From Alphaproteobacteria bacterium (GTDB taxonomy: Bacteria; Pseudomonadota; Alphaproteobacteria; MPNO01; UBA2964): a stretch of DNA of 64,000 nucleotides. The stretch's first letter is position 1. The number at the start of each line of letters is the position of its first letter. The notes under the pieces are model-generated. The model was not told the origin of the DNA, did not search any database, and saw nothing but the letters and a program-made list of their open reading frames with translations. The DNA lies in NCBI GenBank assembly GCA_012103315.1, contig WLWZ01000006.1, positions 62,001 through 126,000 of the forward strand. The letters run 5' to 3'. Positions 43,024-53,146 of this stretch are shown one piece after another. The position numbers were made by a program, and so were the translations under genes.

Positions 43024-43706
43024 TGGGGGAGGGGGAACGGTCTCCCGCTCAGCTATGCCGGATCCTCGGCGTCAAATTCGCTGACCAATCCTTGCTAATC
43101 CGCGCTCTCACACATGCTAGCGTCGAGAATACCCCTGATACGAAAACCTATGAGCGGTTGGAATTTCTTGGTGATCGTGTCTTAGGTCTTGTCGTTTGTG
43201 ATTTTCTGATGCGTACCTATCAATCAGAGGATGAAGGGGCGCTATCGCGCCGGCTAAGCGGTCTTGTAGATCGGGCGACGCTCGCTTCAGTAGCCTCTTC
43301 GATTGAGTTAGATGACTATATTATTCACGGAGGTGGAACATCACTGAACGATTCCATTCAGGCTGATGTAATGGAATCTTTGTTTGGCGCGATCTATCGC
43401 GACGGTGGTCTAGAGAAAGTGCGGCCGGTCATCGAGAAATTGATTTGTGCGCTTGCAGATGAAGTCACATCGCCGCCGACAGATTCCAAAACAGCATTGC
43501 AGGAATGGGCTCAAGGTCGAAAACTTGGTTTGCCGCAGTACAGGGAAGTTGGCAGGGAAGGCCCTGACCATCAACCTGTCTTTTCGGTTGAAGTGTCGGT
43601 TGATGGGGGTGAAACCTGTATCGCGCAAGGATCGTCAAAGCGCGCGGCCGAACAAGCCGCTGCGGCAATGATGCTGGAAGCAGTTGAGGCGGAATCCGAT
43701 GGTTGA
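43023..43706 (+). CDS. rnc: Ribonuclease III
   Basis: 227 residues from GTG 43023, which overlaps the last base of lepB. The open frame extends to 42969 inside lepB but without family likeness. RNase III signature YERLEFLGDRVLGLVV, second metal-site acid in DVMESLFGAIYRDGG, and a C-terminal dsRNA-binding domain ending KRAAEQAAAAMML. It processes rRNA precursors and other double-stranded RNA. It overlaps era by 8 bases. Confidence 0.95.
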   Translation: MGEGERSPAQLCRILGVKFADQSLLIRALTHASVENTPDTKTYERLEFLGDRVLGLVVCDFLMRTYQSEDEGALSRRLSGLVDRATLASVASSIELDDYIIHGGGTSLNDSIQADVMESLFGAIYRDGGLEKVRPVIEKLICALADEVTSPPTDSKTALQEWAQGRKLGLPQYREVGREGPDHQPVFSVEVSVDGGETCIAQGSSKRAAEQAAAAMMLEAVEAESDG

Positions 43707-44604
43707 TCAGACAGAAACCCGTTGCGGATTTGTTGCGCTGGTCGGAGCGCCTAACGCCGGAAAGTCGACTTTGATGAACCATATTATGGGTACCAAAGTC
43801 TCTATCGTAACGCATAAGGTGCAAACGACCCGAGCGCGTGTGGTTGGTGTTCTGACGCACGAGCATGACCAAATAGTCTTTGTCGATACTCCAGGGATCT
43901 TCTCACCAAACCGCCGACTGGAACGCGCGATGGTTGCTGCTGCCTGGGGCGGTGCCGCGGATGCCGATAAAATCGTTCTGCTCGTTGACGCCGAACGTGG
44001 TTTGGGTGGCGATGTGCAGCTCATCATTGACGGCTTTAAGAAAGCTGGAAAAACAGCGGTTGTCGCCTTAAATAAAATCGACCTGATTCCCCGAGAGAAA
44101 CTGCTGACTCTTGCTGAAGACCTGCAGGAAACAGGTGTTTTCGAGAATATCTTTATGATCTCTGCCCTGAAAGGCGATGGCGTTGAGGATCTTGTCAGCA
44201 GTTTGCAAAAAGAGTTGCCGGAAGGTCCATGGTTGTATCCTGAAGATCATCTGAGCGATATGAATGACCGCCTCTTTGCGGCGGAAATCACCCGCGAGAA
44301 GTTGTTTCTTTCATTGCATCAGGAGCTGCCGTACTCGCTAACCGTTGAGACCGAAGGTTGGGAAGAGCGTAAGGACGGTAGCGTTAAAATCGATCAGGTA
44401 ATTTATGTCGAACGATCTGGTCATAAGGGCATCGTGCTCGGCAAGGGTGGGCAGCAGGTTAAACGCGTTGGTGCAGAGGCGCGGAAAGAGCTTGAGGAGA
44501 TTCTTGAGCGCCGGGTACACCTATTTTTGTTTGTAAAAGTACGCGAAAATTGGCGGGATGATCCTGAACGCTATCGCGAGATGGGTCTCGATTTTAGCGA
44601 CTAA
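43699..44604 (+). CDS. era: GTPase Era
   Basis: 301 residues from ATG 43699, with GAGGCGGA upstream inside rnc. G1 GAPNAGKSTL, G3 DTPGI, G4 ALNKID and G5 ISAL are present, and the C-terminal KH domain shows the GKGGQQVKRVGAEARKEL helix-turn. It binds the 3' end of 16S rRNA and assists 30S assembly. Its overlap with rnc indicates coupling of the two rRNA-maturation genes. Confidence 0.96.
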   Translation: MVDQTETRCGFVALVGAPNAGKSTLMNHIMGTKVSIVTHKVQTTRARVVGVLTHEHDQIVFVDTPGIFSPNRRLERAMVAAAWGGAADADKIVLLVDAERGLGGDVQLIIDGFKKAGKTAVVALNKIDLIPREKLLTLAEDLQETGVFENIFMISALKGDGVEDLVSSLQKELPEGPWLYPEDHLSDMNDRLFAAEITREKLFLSLHQELPYSLTVETEGWEERKDGSVKIDQVIYVERSGHKGIVLGKGGQQVKRVGAEARKELEEILERRVHLFLFVKVRENWRDDPERYREMGLDFSD

Positions 44605-44612
44605 TTTACCGT

Positions 44613-46166
44613 CTAGCGCTGCGCCGCTATCGTTTTTTCATACAGGCTTTGTCCGCTTATATCTCTGAACCCCACAGTTAGCGCACCAGTTTTGGCGTTG
44701 ATCCGACCATGCCCAAAATAGACATATCCTGCGCTTGGTGGATTGTTTCCCCTTGGCGCGCGGGCCGTCCGAAAATGGCGTTCGGCCCCAAAGGTTTTGT
44801 CGTAATTAATTATGCGACCGGCGCGTGTGTGAAACGGGCCAGCGATGAACTCCCAGAACGGGTCGAACTCCCGGAAAGCGGCGCGGTCAGGATGAAAATG
44901 ATGTGCGGCTGAATAATGAACGTCAGCGGACATCCAGACGGTGTTGGTGATCGCGTGCTTTTTAATATGGGAGAGAATATCGGTGATTTCATGTTCGCGA
45001 CCGAGCGGTGCTCCATTGTCGCTATTGGCAAACTTATCGTAGCGCGGGCGTTGTTTCCGTTTTTCATGCGCTATCGGTAACGGGTTGGCGATGATTTTCC
45101 AGAGCGCTTTGGATTGTGCCAAAGCGGCTTTTAACCAATTAATTTGATACCGGCCGAGCAATGCTGTTTCGCTACCAGGGTTTTCCTGTCGATTGCGATT
45201 GTTTGGACTGCGGTAACTTCGTGAATCGAGGATAAAAACATCGACATTGCGCCCATATGAGACTTTACGAAAAAGCCGGTTTGGGTCAGTGGGGTGGCGT
45301 TGCATGGGTGTAAAGTCAAAGAAAGCTTGTCGTCCATTTCGTACCAAAGTGTTTACATCCGACTGAATGAAACCTTTGCGAAACATGACCCGACGGGAGA
45401 GTTTTCGATCAGGCCACCAGTCATTGACCACTTCATGATCATCCCAGGTGGTAAGCGCAGGAACGTCCTCACAAAATTTGCGGTAATGGGTATCGATGAA
45501 GTTATAGCTGTAATTGCCCCGAAACTCTTCGAGGGTCTCGGCGACTTTGGATTTGGCCGGGGTAACGATATTTTTCCAGCTACTGCCGTCCGGTGTTGAG
45601 GCTCGTTCGAGAACGGGGGAGTCAGCGTAAATCCTGTCTCCTAAATGGATCAGAAAATCGGGGCGGGTCTGACGCATCGTCTCAAACAATTTGAGGCCAC
45701 CCCAATCGGGATTGATACCCCAACCCGCGCCGCATTGATCACCACCAAAAACAAAGGTGACATCATGATCTTTGGTCGGTGTCCGTAGATGCCCGATACG
45801 GGTCTCTGTACCTCTGCTATCCCCAAAACGGACGCGGTAAAAAATTTCCTGGCCTGACGGCAAACCGGTGAGGGGTATTTGCCCTGTATAGCCCGATCGG
45901 GCGGTAACGACCGGTCCTGCGACACGCTGAGCTTTCTCAAAATTCGGAGTTGTTGACCATTCGACAAGCATTTTCGCCGACTTGTTTGACCGTCCCCAAA
46001 TGATGGCACTATTCGTTGTGACGTCGCCAGATGCAATGCCATCAGCAATGCGTGTTCGGGCCTCGACACCAGTGATGATTGCGGGGGCGGCGGTAAAGCC
46101 AGCGAGCCCACCGACAAATTGGCGACGGTCAATATTGAGCTTGGGTACTGACATTTTGTCAGTCAT
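44613..46166 (-). CDS. Alkaline phosphatase D (PhoD) family phosphodiesterase, Tat-exported
   Basis: 517 residues from ATG 46166 (AGGAAAG upstream). Twin-arginine leader NIDRRQFVGGLAGFTAAP, then an N-terminal Ig-like domain (IASGDVTTNSAIIWGRS) and the metal-binding core: FVFGGDQCGAG, HLGDRIYAD, TWDDHEVVNDWW and MSADVHYSAAHHF. PhoD enzymes are periplasmic or secreted Ca/Fe-dependent phosphatases acting on phosphate mono- and diesters. It runs against the recO-era genes and interrupts their usual adjacency. No Pho box was recognised. Confidence 0.92.
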   Translation of the reverse strand: MTDKMSVPKLNIDRRQFVGGLAGFTAAPAIITGVEARTRIADGIASGDVTTNSAIIWGRSNKSAKMLVEWSTTPNFEKAQRVAGPVVTARSGYTGQIPLTGLPSGQEIFYRVRFGDSRGTETRIGHLRTPTKDHDVTFVFGGDQCGAGWGINPDWGGLKLFETMRQTRPDFLIHLGDRIYADSPVLERASTPDGSSWKNIVTPAKSKVAETLEEFRGNYSYNFIDTHYRKFCEDVPALTTWDDHEVVNDWWPDRKLSRRVMFRKGFIQSDVNTLVRNGRQAFFDFTPMQRHPTDPNRLFRKVSYGRNVDVFILDSRSYRSPNNRNRQENPGSETALLGRYQINWLKAALAQSKALWKIIANPLPIAHEKRKQRPRYDKFANSDNGAPLGREHEITDILSHIKKHAITNTVWMSADVHYSAAHHFHPDRAAFREFDPFWEFIAGPFHTRAGRIINYDKTFGAERHFRTARAPRGNNPPSAGYVYFGHGRINAKTGALTVGFRDISGQSLYEKTIAAQR

Positions 46167-46240
46167 TGAGAATCTTTCCTTGTCGATCAAACAAGAATTG
46201 TTCGTGTACGACATAGCCGTCAATCCTTTATAAGAGAATT

Positions 46241-46981
46241 ATGGACTGGACAGATGAAGGGTTAGTGCTCTCGGCACGGCGTCATGGCGAGAACTCACTG
46301 ATCGTCAATTTGTTGACGCGCGAGCAAGGCCGCCATGCTGGATTGGTCCGGGGCGGCTCTAGCACCCGGAATCGCGGCCTCTATCAACCCGGAAACCTTT
46401 TGCGGGCTCATTGGCGCGGACGTCTTGCGGAACATCTGGGAAACTTCAGCTGCGAATTGCTGCATTCATACGCTGCTGATCATCTTCATGACCCTTTGCC
46501 GCTGATGGCTTTGAGCTCCGCGACAGCCATTTTGGATTCTGCCCTACCGGAACGCGCACCATTTCCGGGTTTGTTTGAAAAACTCGAAGCGTTAATCGGG
46601 TGTCTCGGCGAGCCGGAATGGCAGGTTCGCTATGTACAGTGGGAGTTGGATTTGCTTACGGAGCTCGGGTTTGGACTTGATTTAACTGAATGCGCTGCGA
46701 CAGGCAGCGATCAAGACCTGATTTATGTTTCGCCGCGTACAGGCCGGGCGGTATCGGCGGCGGCAGGGCGGGAATATCATGACCGGCTTCTCACATTGCC
46801 GGGATTTTTGCGCGATGAATCCATCGCTGATATTAACGGTACTATTTTGTGTGAAGGGTTGGCGCTGACGGGTTACTTCTTGGGTCGTCATGTTATGGGC
46901 GATACGCGTCACGGCTTGCCGGCCGCTCGCGAAAGGCTTGTAGATAGCATGCGACGGGATGCCGCCGTCAAAAACAAGTAG
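46241..46981 (+). CDS. recO: DNA repair protein RecO
   Basis: 246 residues. N-terminal OB fold WTDEGLVLSARRHGENSLIVNL, then the helical region with LDLLTELGFGLDLTECAATG, where the usual zinc-finger Cys set is reduced. It loads RecA on SSB-coated DNA in the RecFOR pathway. It starts 75 bases from the divergent phoD-like gene and is followed by parC after 72 bases. Confidence 0.93.
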   Translation: MDWTDEGLVLSARRHGENSLIVNLLTREQGRHAGLVRGGSSTRNRGLYQPGNLLRAHWRGRLAEHLGNFSCELLHSYAADHLHDPLPLMALSSATAILDSALPERAPFPGLFEKLEALIGCLGEPEWQVRYVQWELDLLTELGFGLDLTECAATGSDQDLIYVSPRTGRAVSAAAGREYHDRLLTLPGFLRDESIADINGTILCEGLALTGYFLGRHVMGDTRHGLPAARERLVDSMRRDAAVKNK

Positions 46982-47053
46982 ATTTAGTCGGTATTGGTAT
47001 ATTTCTAGCGTCTTTTGGCTGGCCCGCTACTAGATATGGTGTATAACTGATTT

Positions 47054-49285
47054 ATGGCTGAAAGTTCCGCAACACCCGATAATACAACGGATATTCGTCT
47101 TGATGACGCGTTGGGCAAACGCTATCTCGCTTATGCGCTCTCGACAATTACCTCGCGCTCATTGCCGGATGTCCGAGACGGCCTGAAGCCCGTTCATCGT
47201 CGCTTGCTGTTCGCGATGCGCCAGCTGCGGCTTGACCCGGGCACAGGGTTTAAAAAGTGCGCCCGTGTCGTTGGTGACGTCATTGGTAAATACCATCCGC
47301 ATGGAGATACGGCGGTTTATGATGCGCTGGTACGCTTGGCGCAAGAATTTGCCGTCCGTTATCCGCTTGTCGAAGGACAGGGCAATTTTGGCAATGTCGA
47401 TGGCGATTCTGCCGCCGCTATGCGGTACACCGAATCCCGGTTGACTGAATACGCCTTGGCGATGCTTGAAGGGATCGACGAAGCGGCCGTTGATTTCCGC
47501 GAAAACTATGATGGGACGGAAAGCGAACCCATTCTGATGCCGTCGTCGGTGCCGAACTTACTGGCGAATGGCGCTGCGGGGATTGCCGTTGGCATGGCAA
47601 CATCGATCCCGCCGCACAATTTGGATGAAATCTGTCAGGCGCTCGCCCATCTTATTAAGTTCCCCAACGCAACGATCGACAAGCTTCTGTCGCTGATGCC
47701 CGGACCGGATTTTCCAACTGGGGGGGTGCTGGCAGAAATGCCAGAGAATATACGGTCTGCTTATCGTACGGGGCGCGGTAGCTTCCGCCTGAGAGCGCGT
47801 TGGGAAACCGAAAAATTACCACGTGGTCAGTGGCAAATTGTCATTACCGAAATTCCGTATCATGTGCAGAAGAGCCGTCTGGTCGAAAAGATCGCAGAGC
47901 TCATGCAGGCCAAAAAGCTGCCGATGCTTGAGGATATACGTGACGAGTCTGCGGCGGATATTCGTCTGGTATTAGAGCCTAGATCGCGCGCTCTGGAACC
48001 CGAAATGTTGATGGAAGCGCTCTTTCAGCATAGCGATCTTGAGGTTCGTATTGGGCTGAACATGAATGTGCTCGATCCCAATACTGTGCCGCGGGTAATG
48101 GACCTCCGCGAGGTGCTTCAGAGCTTCTTAGACCATCGTCATGACGTTCTGGTCCGGCGGACGAATAACCGGCTTGAAAAGATTGAGAAACGGCTCGAAG
48201 TCCTCGCAGGCTATATGATCGTCTATCTCAACCTCGATGAGGTCATCGCAATTATTCGGAATGAGGAACATCCTAAACCCAAGCTCATGGAGCGCTGGAA
48301 ACTCACCGAAGCGCAGGCCGAAGCAATCCTCAATATGCGATTGCGGTCACTACGGAAGCTTGAAGAAATTGAAATCCGCGAAGAGATCGAAGGGCTTGAG
48401 AAAGAACAAAAAGCGCTAAAGAAGCTGCTTCGTGACAAGGACACACGTTGGAAAACCATCGCCAGCGAAATTGCGTATATCCGCAAACGATTTGGCAAGA
48501 AGACCGAGCTTGGCAAACGTCGGACGGAGATCGGTGAGGCGCCGAGCGCAACGGTTGTGCCGATCACCGCGATGATTGAAAAGGAACCCATTACGGTTAT
48601 TTGTTCACAGATGGGGTGGATCCGAGCGACGAAGGGACATGTCGAAGATTATGGTGCGCTGAAGTTTAAGGAAGGTGATCGCTTCCGTTTCGCCTTGCAT
48701 GCCCAGACGACAGACAAGCTATTGTTATTCGGGACCAATGGTCGGTTCTACACGATTGGTTGCGACAAACTGCCTGGCGGGCGTGGCCATGGCGAGCCTG
48801 TTCGCTTGATGACTGGTTTGGGCAATGACCATGAAGTCGTCCATCTGCTTATTCATGCAGAGGGCCGCAAGCTTCTGGTTGCTGCCTCAGATGGGCGCGG
48901 TTTTATTGTGCCCGAGAATGATGTTGTGGCACAGACCAAGGGCGGTAAGCAGGTGCTCAATGTCTCAGGCGATGTCGAGGCTCGAGCCTGTTCGATTGTT
49001 CCGGACGGGGCGGATCATATCGCCGTGGTAGGCGAAAACCACAAGCTGATTATTTTTCCGATTACAGAAGTTTCTGAAATGACTCGGGGGCGTGGCATGC
49101 GATTGCAGGTCTATAAAGATGGCGGGCTGTCAGACGCAAAAGCCTTTACCCTGACGGAAGGGCTAAGCTGGCGTAGCGGCGAGCGTACCCGCACTGAAAC
49201 GGATCTAATTGCCCATATTGGGAAGCGGGCGCAGGCTGGTCGACTCGCGCCTAAAGGCTTCCCCCGTTCCAATAAGTTTACCTGA
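47054..49285 (+). CDS. parC: DNA topoisomerase IV subunit A
   Basis: 743 residues. [24 protein letters not shown], catalytic Tyr in [13 protein letters not shown], and [13 protein letters not shown]; the C-terminal domain has beta-propeller repeats of the ParC rather than GyrA type and the protein is shorter than GyrA. It decatenates daughter chromosomes together with ParE (not in the window). The TRAP dctQ gene begins 16 bases after its stop. Confidence 0.95.
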   Translation: MAESSATPDNTTDIRLDDALGKRYLAYALSTITSRSLPDVRDGLKPVHRRLLFAMRQLRLDPGTGFKKCARVVGDVIGKYHPHGDTAVYDALVRLAQEFAVRYPLVEGQGNFGNVDGDSAAAMRYTESRLTEYALAMLEGIDEAAVDFRENYDGTESEPILMPSSVPNLLANGAAGIAVGMATSIPPHNLDEICQALAHLIKFPNATIDKLLSLMPGPDFPTGGVLAEMPENIRSAYRTGRGSFRLRARWETEKLPRGQWQIVITEIPYHVQKSRLVEKIAELMQAKKLPMLEDIRDESAADIRLVLEPRSRALEPEMLMEALFQHSDLEVRIGLNMNVLDPNTVPRVMDLREVLQSFLDHRHDVLVRRTNNRLEKIEKRLEVLAGYMIVYLNLDEVIAIIRNEEHPKPKLMERWKLTEAQAEAILNMRLRSLRKLEEIEIREEIEGLEKEQKALKKLLRDKDTRWKTIASEIAYIRKRFGKKTELGKRRTEIGEAPSATVVPITAMIEKEPITVICSQMGWIRATKGHVEDYGALKFKEGDRFRFALHAQTTDKLLLFGTNGRFYTIGCDKLPGGRGHGEPVRLMTGLGNDHEVVHLLIHAEGRKLLVAASDGRGFIVPENDVVAQTKGGKQVLNVSGDVEARACSIVPDGADHIAVVGENHKLIIFPITEVSEMTRGRGMRLQVYKDGGLSDAKAFTLTEGLSWRSGERTRTETDLIAHIGKRAQAGRLAPKGFPRSNKFT

Positions 49286-49301
49286 TAACGCGCTGAATTC
49301 G

Positions 49302-49850
49302 ATGCAGGCACTCGCCAGCTTCGTCCGCACGATAGATCGTTTCAATGACGCGATCGGGCGGGCGGTCTCCTGGCTGACCTTGGCTATGGTCCTCATTACG
49401 TTTGGCGTCGTGGTCTTGCGGTATGTTTTTTCGTTGGGCTGGGTGTGGATGCAGGAATCTTATGTCTGGCTGCATGGCATCGTGTTTATGCTCGGCGCTG
49501 GCTATACGCTGTTGCATAACGGTCATGTGCGCGTCGATATTTTCTACCGGCCGAAATCTGATGAATATCGAGCCTGGGTTGATCTTCTCGGGGCGCTGTT
49601 GTTGCTCCTGCCGGTTATTCTTATGACCTTCTTTGGCAGTTGGGAGTACGTCATCAAGAGCTGGGCTGGTTTTGAAGAGTCCCGTGAGGCGGGCGGCTTG
49701 CCTGGGCTATTTGTTCTCAAGACAGTTCTCTGGGGATTTTGCTTCTGCATCGGAACGCAAGGGCTGTCCTTGGCGGCGCGATCATTCCTGATTTTAAAAG
49801 GCCAGCAGGGCTTGCTTCCGCCGACCAGCATCGAAAGCGGGAAGGGCTGA
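49302..49850 (+). CDS. dctQ: TRAP transporter small membrane subunit (DctQ type)
   Basis: 182 residues with four membrane segments; landmarks FVRTIDRFNDAIGRAVSWLT, RYVFSLGWVWMQESYVWLHG and HVRVDIFY are those of DctQ subunits for the C4-dicarboxylate/2-oxoacid TRAP class. ATG 49302 is chosen because the open frame upstream overlaps parC. No clear Shine-Dalgarno sequence. Two bases separate it from the large-subunit gene. Confidence 0.9.
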   Translation: MQALASFVRTIDRFNDAIGRAVSWLTLAMVLITFGVVVLRYVFSLGWVWMQESYVWLHGIVFMLGAGYTLLHNGHVRVDIFYRPKSDEYRAWVDLLGALLLLLPVILMTFFGSWEYVIKSWAGFEESREAGGLPGLFVLKTVLWGFCFCIGTQGLSLAARSFLILKGQQGLLPPTSIESGKG

Positions 49851-49852
49851 GC

Positions 49853-51235
49853 ATGGAGGCTGGCGCGCTCGCTTTATTGATGTTTATAGCAACCTGTGGC
49901 GTCTTGTTGCTTGGGTTCCCTGTCGCCTTCACCCTGGCGGGTGTTTCGCTGAGCTTTGCCGTATTGGGATCGCTCCTCGGTGTTTTTGACCTGAACTTGC
50001 TCTATGGCGCAATACCATCTCGCTTTGTCGGAGTGATGACCAACGAGGTTCTCGTTGCTGTGCCGCTCTTCGTGTTTATGGGGGTAATGCTCGAACGCTC
50101 CCACATCGCCGAGCAATTACTTGAAACTATGGGGCTGATGTTTGGCCGCTTACGTGGCGGGCTTGGCATTTCTGTAATTGCGGTGGGTGCGGTCTTGGCG
50201 GCTTCGACTGGGATTGTTGGCGCCACCGTTGTCACGATGGGGCTTCTTAGCCTGCCAGCAATGCTGAAGGCAGGCTACGACCCTAAGCTTGCAACCGGAA
50301 CCATTTGTGCTTCCGGCACACTGGGGCAGGTTATCCCACCGTCGATTGTCCTCGTGCTGCTGGGCGATATTCTGCAGGGGGCTAATACCCAAGCGCAACT
50401 CGCCAGGGGCAATTTTGCGCCGGACCCGGTATCAGTGGTGGATCTGTTCGCGGGTGCCTTTATTCCTGGTCTGGTGTTGGTCGGGCTGTATGTCGCGTGG
50501 ATTTTATTCAAGGCGGTGGTTGATCCACAATCTTGTCCGGCCTTGGTTGATGAAACAGGTCGACCGGACGATATGACCCGACGGTTCTTTCAGGTTCTGC
50601 TACCGCCGGTGATTTTGATTGTCCTGGTGCTGGGGTCCATTTTGGCTGGTGCGGCAACGCCGACGGAATCTGCTGCCGTTGGCGCCGTAGGAGCGATGCT
50701 CCTGGCGACCGGTCGTGGTCAATTTAATTTGGGAATTTTGCGTGAAGTGATGCGATCGACTTTGAGTATTAGCTCAATGGTGTTTGTTATCTTGCTTGGG
50801 GCGTCGATCTTCTCTCTCACGTTTCGAGGGTTTGGCGGCGATGACATGGTCGCTGAAATTCTGAAAGATATTCCCGGCGGGGCTTTCGGCGCGATGTTTG
50901 CCGTGATGGCGTTGATGTTTCTGATGGGTTTCTTTCTCGACTTTATCGAGATCATTTTCGTTGTTGTGCCCATCGTGGGGCCGATCTTGTTGGGGATGGG
51001 GTTGGATCCGATTTGGTTCGGCGTGATGATTGCCATTAACCTGCAAACCAGCTTTTTGACACCGCCTTTCGGCTTTGCGTTGTTCTATTTACGGGGCGTT
51101 GCACCTGCGAGCGTCACGACGATGGATATTTATCGCGGCATTATCCCGTTTGTGATCATTCAGGTGATTGGGCTGGGGATTGTCGCGTACTGGCCGGGTT
51201 TGGCGACCTGGTTGCCAAAGCAGCTCTTTGGTTAG
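49853..51235 (+). CDS. dctM: TRAP transporter large membrane subunit (DctM type)
   Basis: 460 residues with about 12 membrane segments, starting at ATG 49853 after GGGAAGGG. DctM blocks GFPVAFTLAGVSL, LVAVPLFVFMGVMLERS, ASTGIVGATVVTMG, CASGTLGQVIPPSIVLVLLG and FLTPPFGFALFYLRG are clear. It carries the Na-coupled translocation step, with substrate delivered by the periplasmic DctP protein encoded at 51676-52803. The last bases overlap the convergent DoxX gene by 4. Confidence 0.95.
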   Translation: MEAGALALLMFIATCGVLLLGFPVAFTLAGVSLSFAVLGSLLGVFDLNLLYGAIPSRFVGVMTNEVLVAVPLFVFMGVMLERSHIAEQLLETMGLMFGRLRGGLGISVIAVGAVLAASTGIVGATVVTMGLLSLPAMLKAGYDPKLATGTICASGTLGQVIPPSIVLVLLGDILQGANTQAQLARGNFAPDPVSVVDLFAGAFIPGLVLVGLYVAWILFKAVVDPQSCPALVDETGRPDDMTRRFFQVLLPPVILIVLVLGSILAGAATPTESAAVGAVGAMLLATGRGQFNLGILREVMRSTLSISSMVFVILLGASIFSLTFRGFGGDDMVAEILKDIPGGAFGAMFAVMALMFLMGFFLDFIEIIFVVVPIVGPILLGMGLDPIWFGVMIAINLQTSFLTPPFGFALFYLRGVAPASVTTMDIYRGIIPFVIIQVIGLGIVAYWPGLATWLPKQLFG

Positions 51236-51609
51236 TGGGTAACCACCATCAGCAGGCCGCCCATGACAGCGATATTGTTACAGAATGTATAAAGCGCGCG
51301 ATTGCGTTCTACCCATTCGCCCTTTTTGTTCCAGAAATCGTGATACAGCACATTCGCCAAAATTGTGAAGGCGATCAGGATACCGCCGCCGATCTCTGCC
51401 TGATAATCGATAAGCACCGCTATGCCACCAATCAGCATCATCCCGAATCCGCCCGCCAGGGAGAGCCTGGGGAGGGGAACACCTTTTTTGGCCAACCGTC
51501 CTGAATGTTCATCAAAACGGGGCAGGGCGGTAAAACAGCGATACAAAAATAAAAAGGCAATCATCGCATGGGCGAGAATCTGCAGAGCAGTGTGATCAGC
51601 GTGAAACAT
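51232..51609 (-). CDS. DoxX family small membrane protein
   Basis: 125 residues with four predicted membrane segments; RFDEHSGRLAKKGVPLPRL in the loop after the first and ILANVLYHDFWNKKGEW before the last are DoxX-like. Members are linked to quinol oxidation, thiosulfate oxidation or redox defence, but many have no proven role. It is wedged between dctM (convergent, 4-base overlap) and dctP (same strand, separated by a terminator). Confidence 0.8.
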   Translation of the reverse strand: MFHADHTALQILAHAMIAFLFLYRCFTALPRFDEHSGRLAKKGVPLPRLSLAGGFGMMLIGGIAVLIDYQAEIGGGILIAFTILANVLYHDFWNKKGEWVERNRALYTFCNNIAVMGGLLMVVTH

Positions 51610-51630
51610 GATGCCTCAGTGTCAAATTGA

Positions 51631-51654
51631 AACCGGCGGGTTCCCCCGCCGGTT
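51631..51654 (-). terminator. Strong hairpin downstream of dctP
   Basis: Perfect 10-bp stem AACCGGCGGG / CCCGCCGGTT with a 4-base loop, 21 bases after the dctP stop on the minus strand, followed there by TTTCAATTTG. It would end dctP transcription before the DoxX gene. The U-tract is interrupted, so termination strength is uncertain. Confidence 0.7.
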
Positions 51655-51675
51655 CATCACTATTATGTCTATCGC

Positions 51676-52803
51676 TTAAAGCGCCTTCTGCCGTGCAGGC
51701 AGATAAGCGCCCTCTGACCGTGATGACCATTCCGCAGCATCGGCCCGGAACTTCACGTAATCATCCATGACCTTACGGCTCAGTGGGTCTTTTGAGACAA
51801 TGTCGTTCATAACCTGTTTAGCCAAGCCGCCGAGGCCCTTAAGAACTTCATCCGGGAAGCCCCGCAGCTGTACATTGTGCTTGTTGACCAAGGTACTCAG
51901 CGCGGCGTTGTTGCGGGCAACAAATTCGCTGAGCACGATCTGGTTGACTGCAGCGTTAGCAGTCTGAACTACCGCCTGGAGATCGCTAGGCAGGCTTTCC
52001 CACGCCTTCATATTGATGAAATTGTCCAGAACTGTTGCCGGTTCATGCCAGCCTGGGAAGTAATAGTACTTAGCGCTCTTATAAAGCCCGAATGCTAAAT
52101 CGTTATAGGGGCCGACCCATTCTGTTGCATCGAGAGCACCAGATTGCAGCGCGGGCGGAATTTCACCACCGGGCAGGTTGATGACGTTACCGCCGGCCGC
52201 TTTAACAACTTCGCCGCCGAGGCCCGGAATCCGCATCTTGAGGCCCTTGTAATCGTCGAGGCTGTTCATCTCCTTGTTGAACCAGCCACCGGCCTGAACA
52301 CCGGTGTTGCCACTCGGGAAGAATTTGCAGCCCATCTTGGCGTAGACTTCGTCAGCCAGTTTCTGGCCATTGCCCCATTGGTACCAGGCGTTGACTTCTT
52401 GCGCGGTCATCCCAAATGGGACTGAAGCGAGGAACTGGGCTGCTGCCTGTTTGCCCTTCCAGTAATAAGGCGCACCGTGACCCATCTGGACAGTACCATT
52501 GGCCACGGCATCCAATGATTCAAATGCCGGCACAACTTCCTTGGCACCAAACACTTTAACCGTTAGGCGACCATCGGAGCCTTTGGTGATGAGTTCACCC
52601 AATAAGTTGGCACCAGTACCGAGACCTGGAAAGTTCTTTGGCCAAGTTGTGACCAATCGCCATTCTTTAAGCCCCTTATTGACTGCGGGTGCTGGCATGG
52701 CTGACTTTTTTTCAGCTGGCTTCTTGCTCTTTAGAACACCGTAGGTAGCAGCACCACCGACGACGGCACCGGTAACCCCGGCGACAAAGTCACGACGTTT
52801 CAT
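51676..52803 (-). CDS. dctP: TRAP transporter substrate-binding protein (DctP, TakP-like)
   Basis: 375 residues. Twin-arginine-like leader MKRRDFVAGVTGAVVGG, then a proline/lysine linker, then the periplasmic binding domain. LVTTWPKNFPGLGTGANLL, GHGAPYYWKGK, GMTAQEVNAWYQWGNG and ALQSGALDATEWVGPYND resemble the TakP/FcbT1 group that binds 2-oxoacids or aromatic acids; the Arg in LKMRIPG is the carboxylate anchor. It works with DctQM encoded on the opposite strand beyond the DoxX gene. GGGGG precedes the ATG. Confidence 0.93.
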   Translation of the reverse strand: MKRRDFVAGVTGAVVGGAATYGVLKSKKPAEKKSAMPAPAVNKGLKEWRLVTTWPKNFPGLGTGANLLGELITKGSDGRLTVKVFGAKEVVPAFESLDAVANGTVQMGHGAPYYWKGKQAAAQFLASVPFGMTAQEVNAWYQWGNGQKLADEVYAKMGCKFFPSGNTGVQAGGWFNKEMNSLDDYKGLKMRIPGLGGEVVKAAGGNVINLPGGEIPPALQSGALDATEWVGPYNDLAFGLYKSAKYYYFPGWHEPATVLDNFINMKAWESLPSDLQAVVQTANAAVNQIVLSEFVARNNAALSTLVNKHNVQLRGFPDEVLKGLGGLAKQVMNDIVSKDPLSRKVMDDYVKFRADAAEWSSRSEGAYLPARQKAL

Positions 52804-52955
52804 TGTATTTCCCCCATTAAACCATTCTCCAAAATAGGCTTGGAGATTTCACAAAGATGTTATCGGGGGTAAGGGTGGGGCGCAATATAGAGGTTTGGTC
52901 CACCTCCTCTGAAATGGTGAATGCGCAAGCAGGGTCCGCTGTTAGGTTAGTCCGC

Positions 52956-53138
52956 TTAATCTTCGCTGTTTTGCCCCAGCTGGGTTTTTAAAACCTGCAA
53001 CTCTGCGGAAAGTTGCAGCAAACGTTCCATAGCCATGTCACGTTGTGACAGCGCTTCATTGAGAGCGCCTTCCAGACGGATGTTTTCGTTCTTTAGCCCA
53101 TCGAGTTCTTCTGAAATTTTATTTTTATCTGTTGTCAT
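52956..53138 (-). CDS. Small coiled-coil protein
   Basis: 60 residues, almost wholly a predicted coiled coil: leucine heptads run through SEELDGLKNENIRLEGAL and MERLLQLSAELQVLKTQL. Charged, soluble, no leader. It starts 8 bases after the stop of the tail-fibre-like gene on the same strand, so the two are probably co-translated; no independent Shine-Dalgarno sequence is seen. No family recognised. Confidence 0.6.
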   Translation of the reverse strand: MTTDKNKISEELDGLKNENIRLEGALNEALSQRDMAMERLLQLSAELQVLKTQLGQNSED

Positions 53139-53146
53139 TGAGCTAT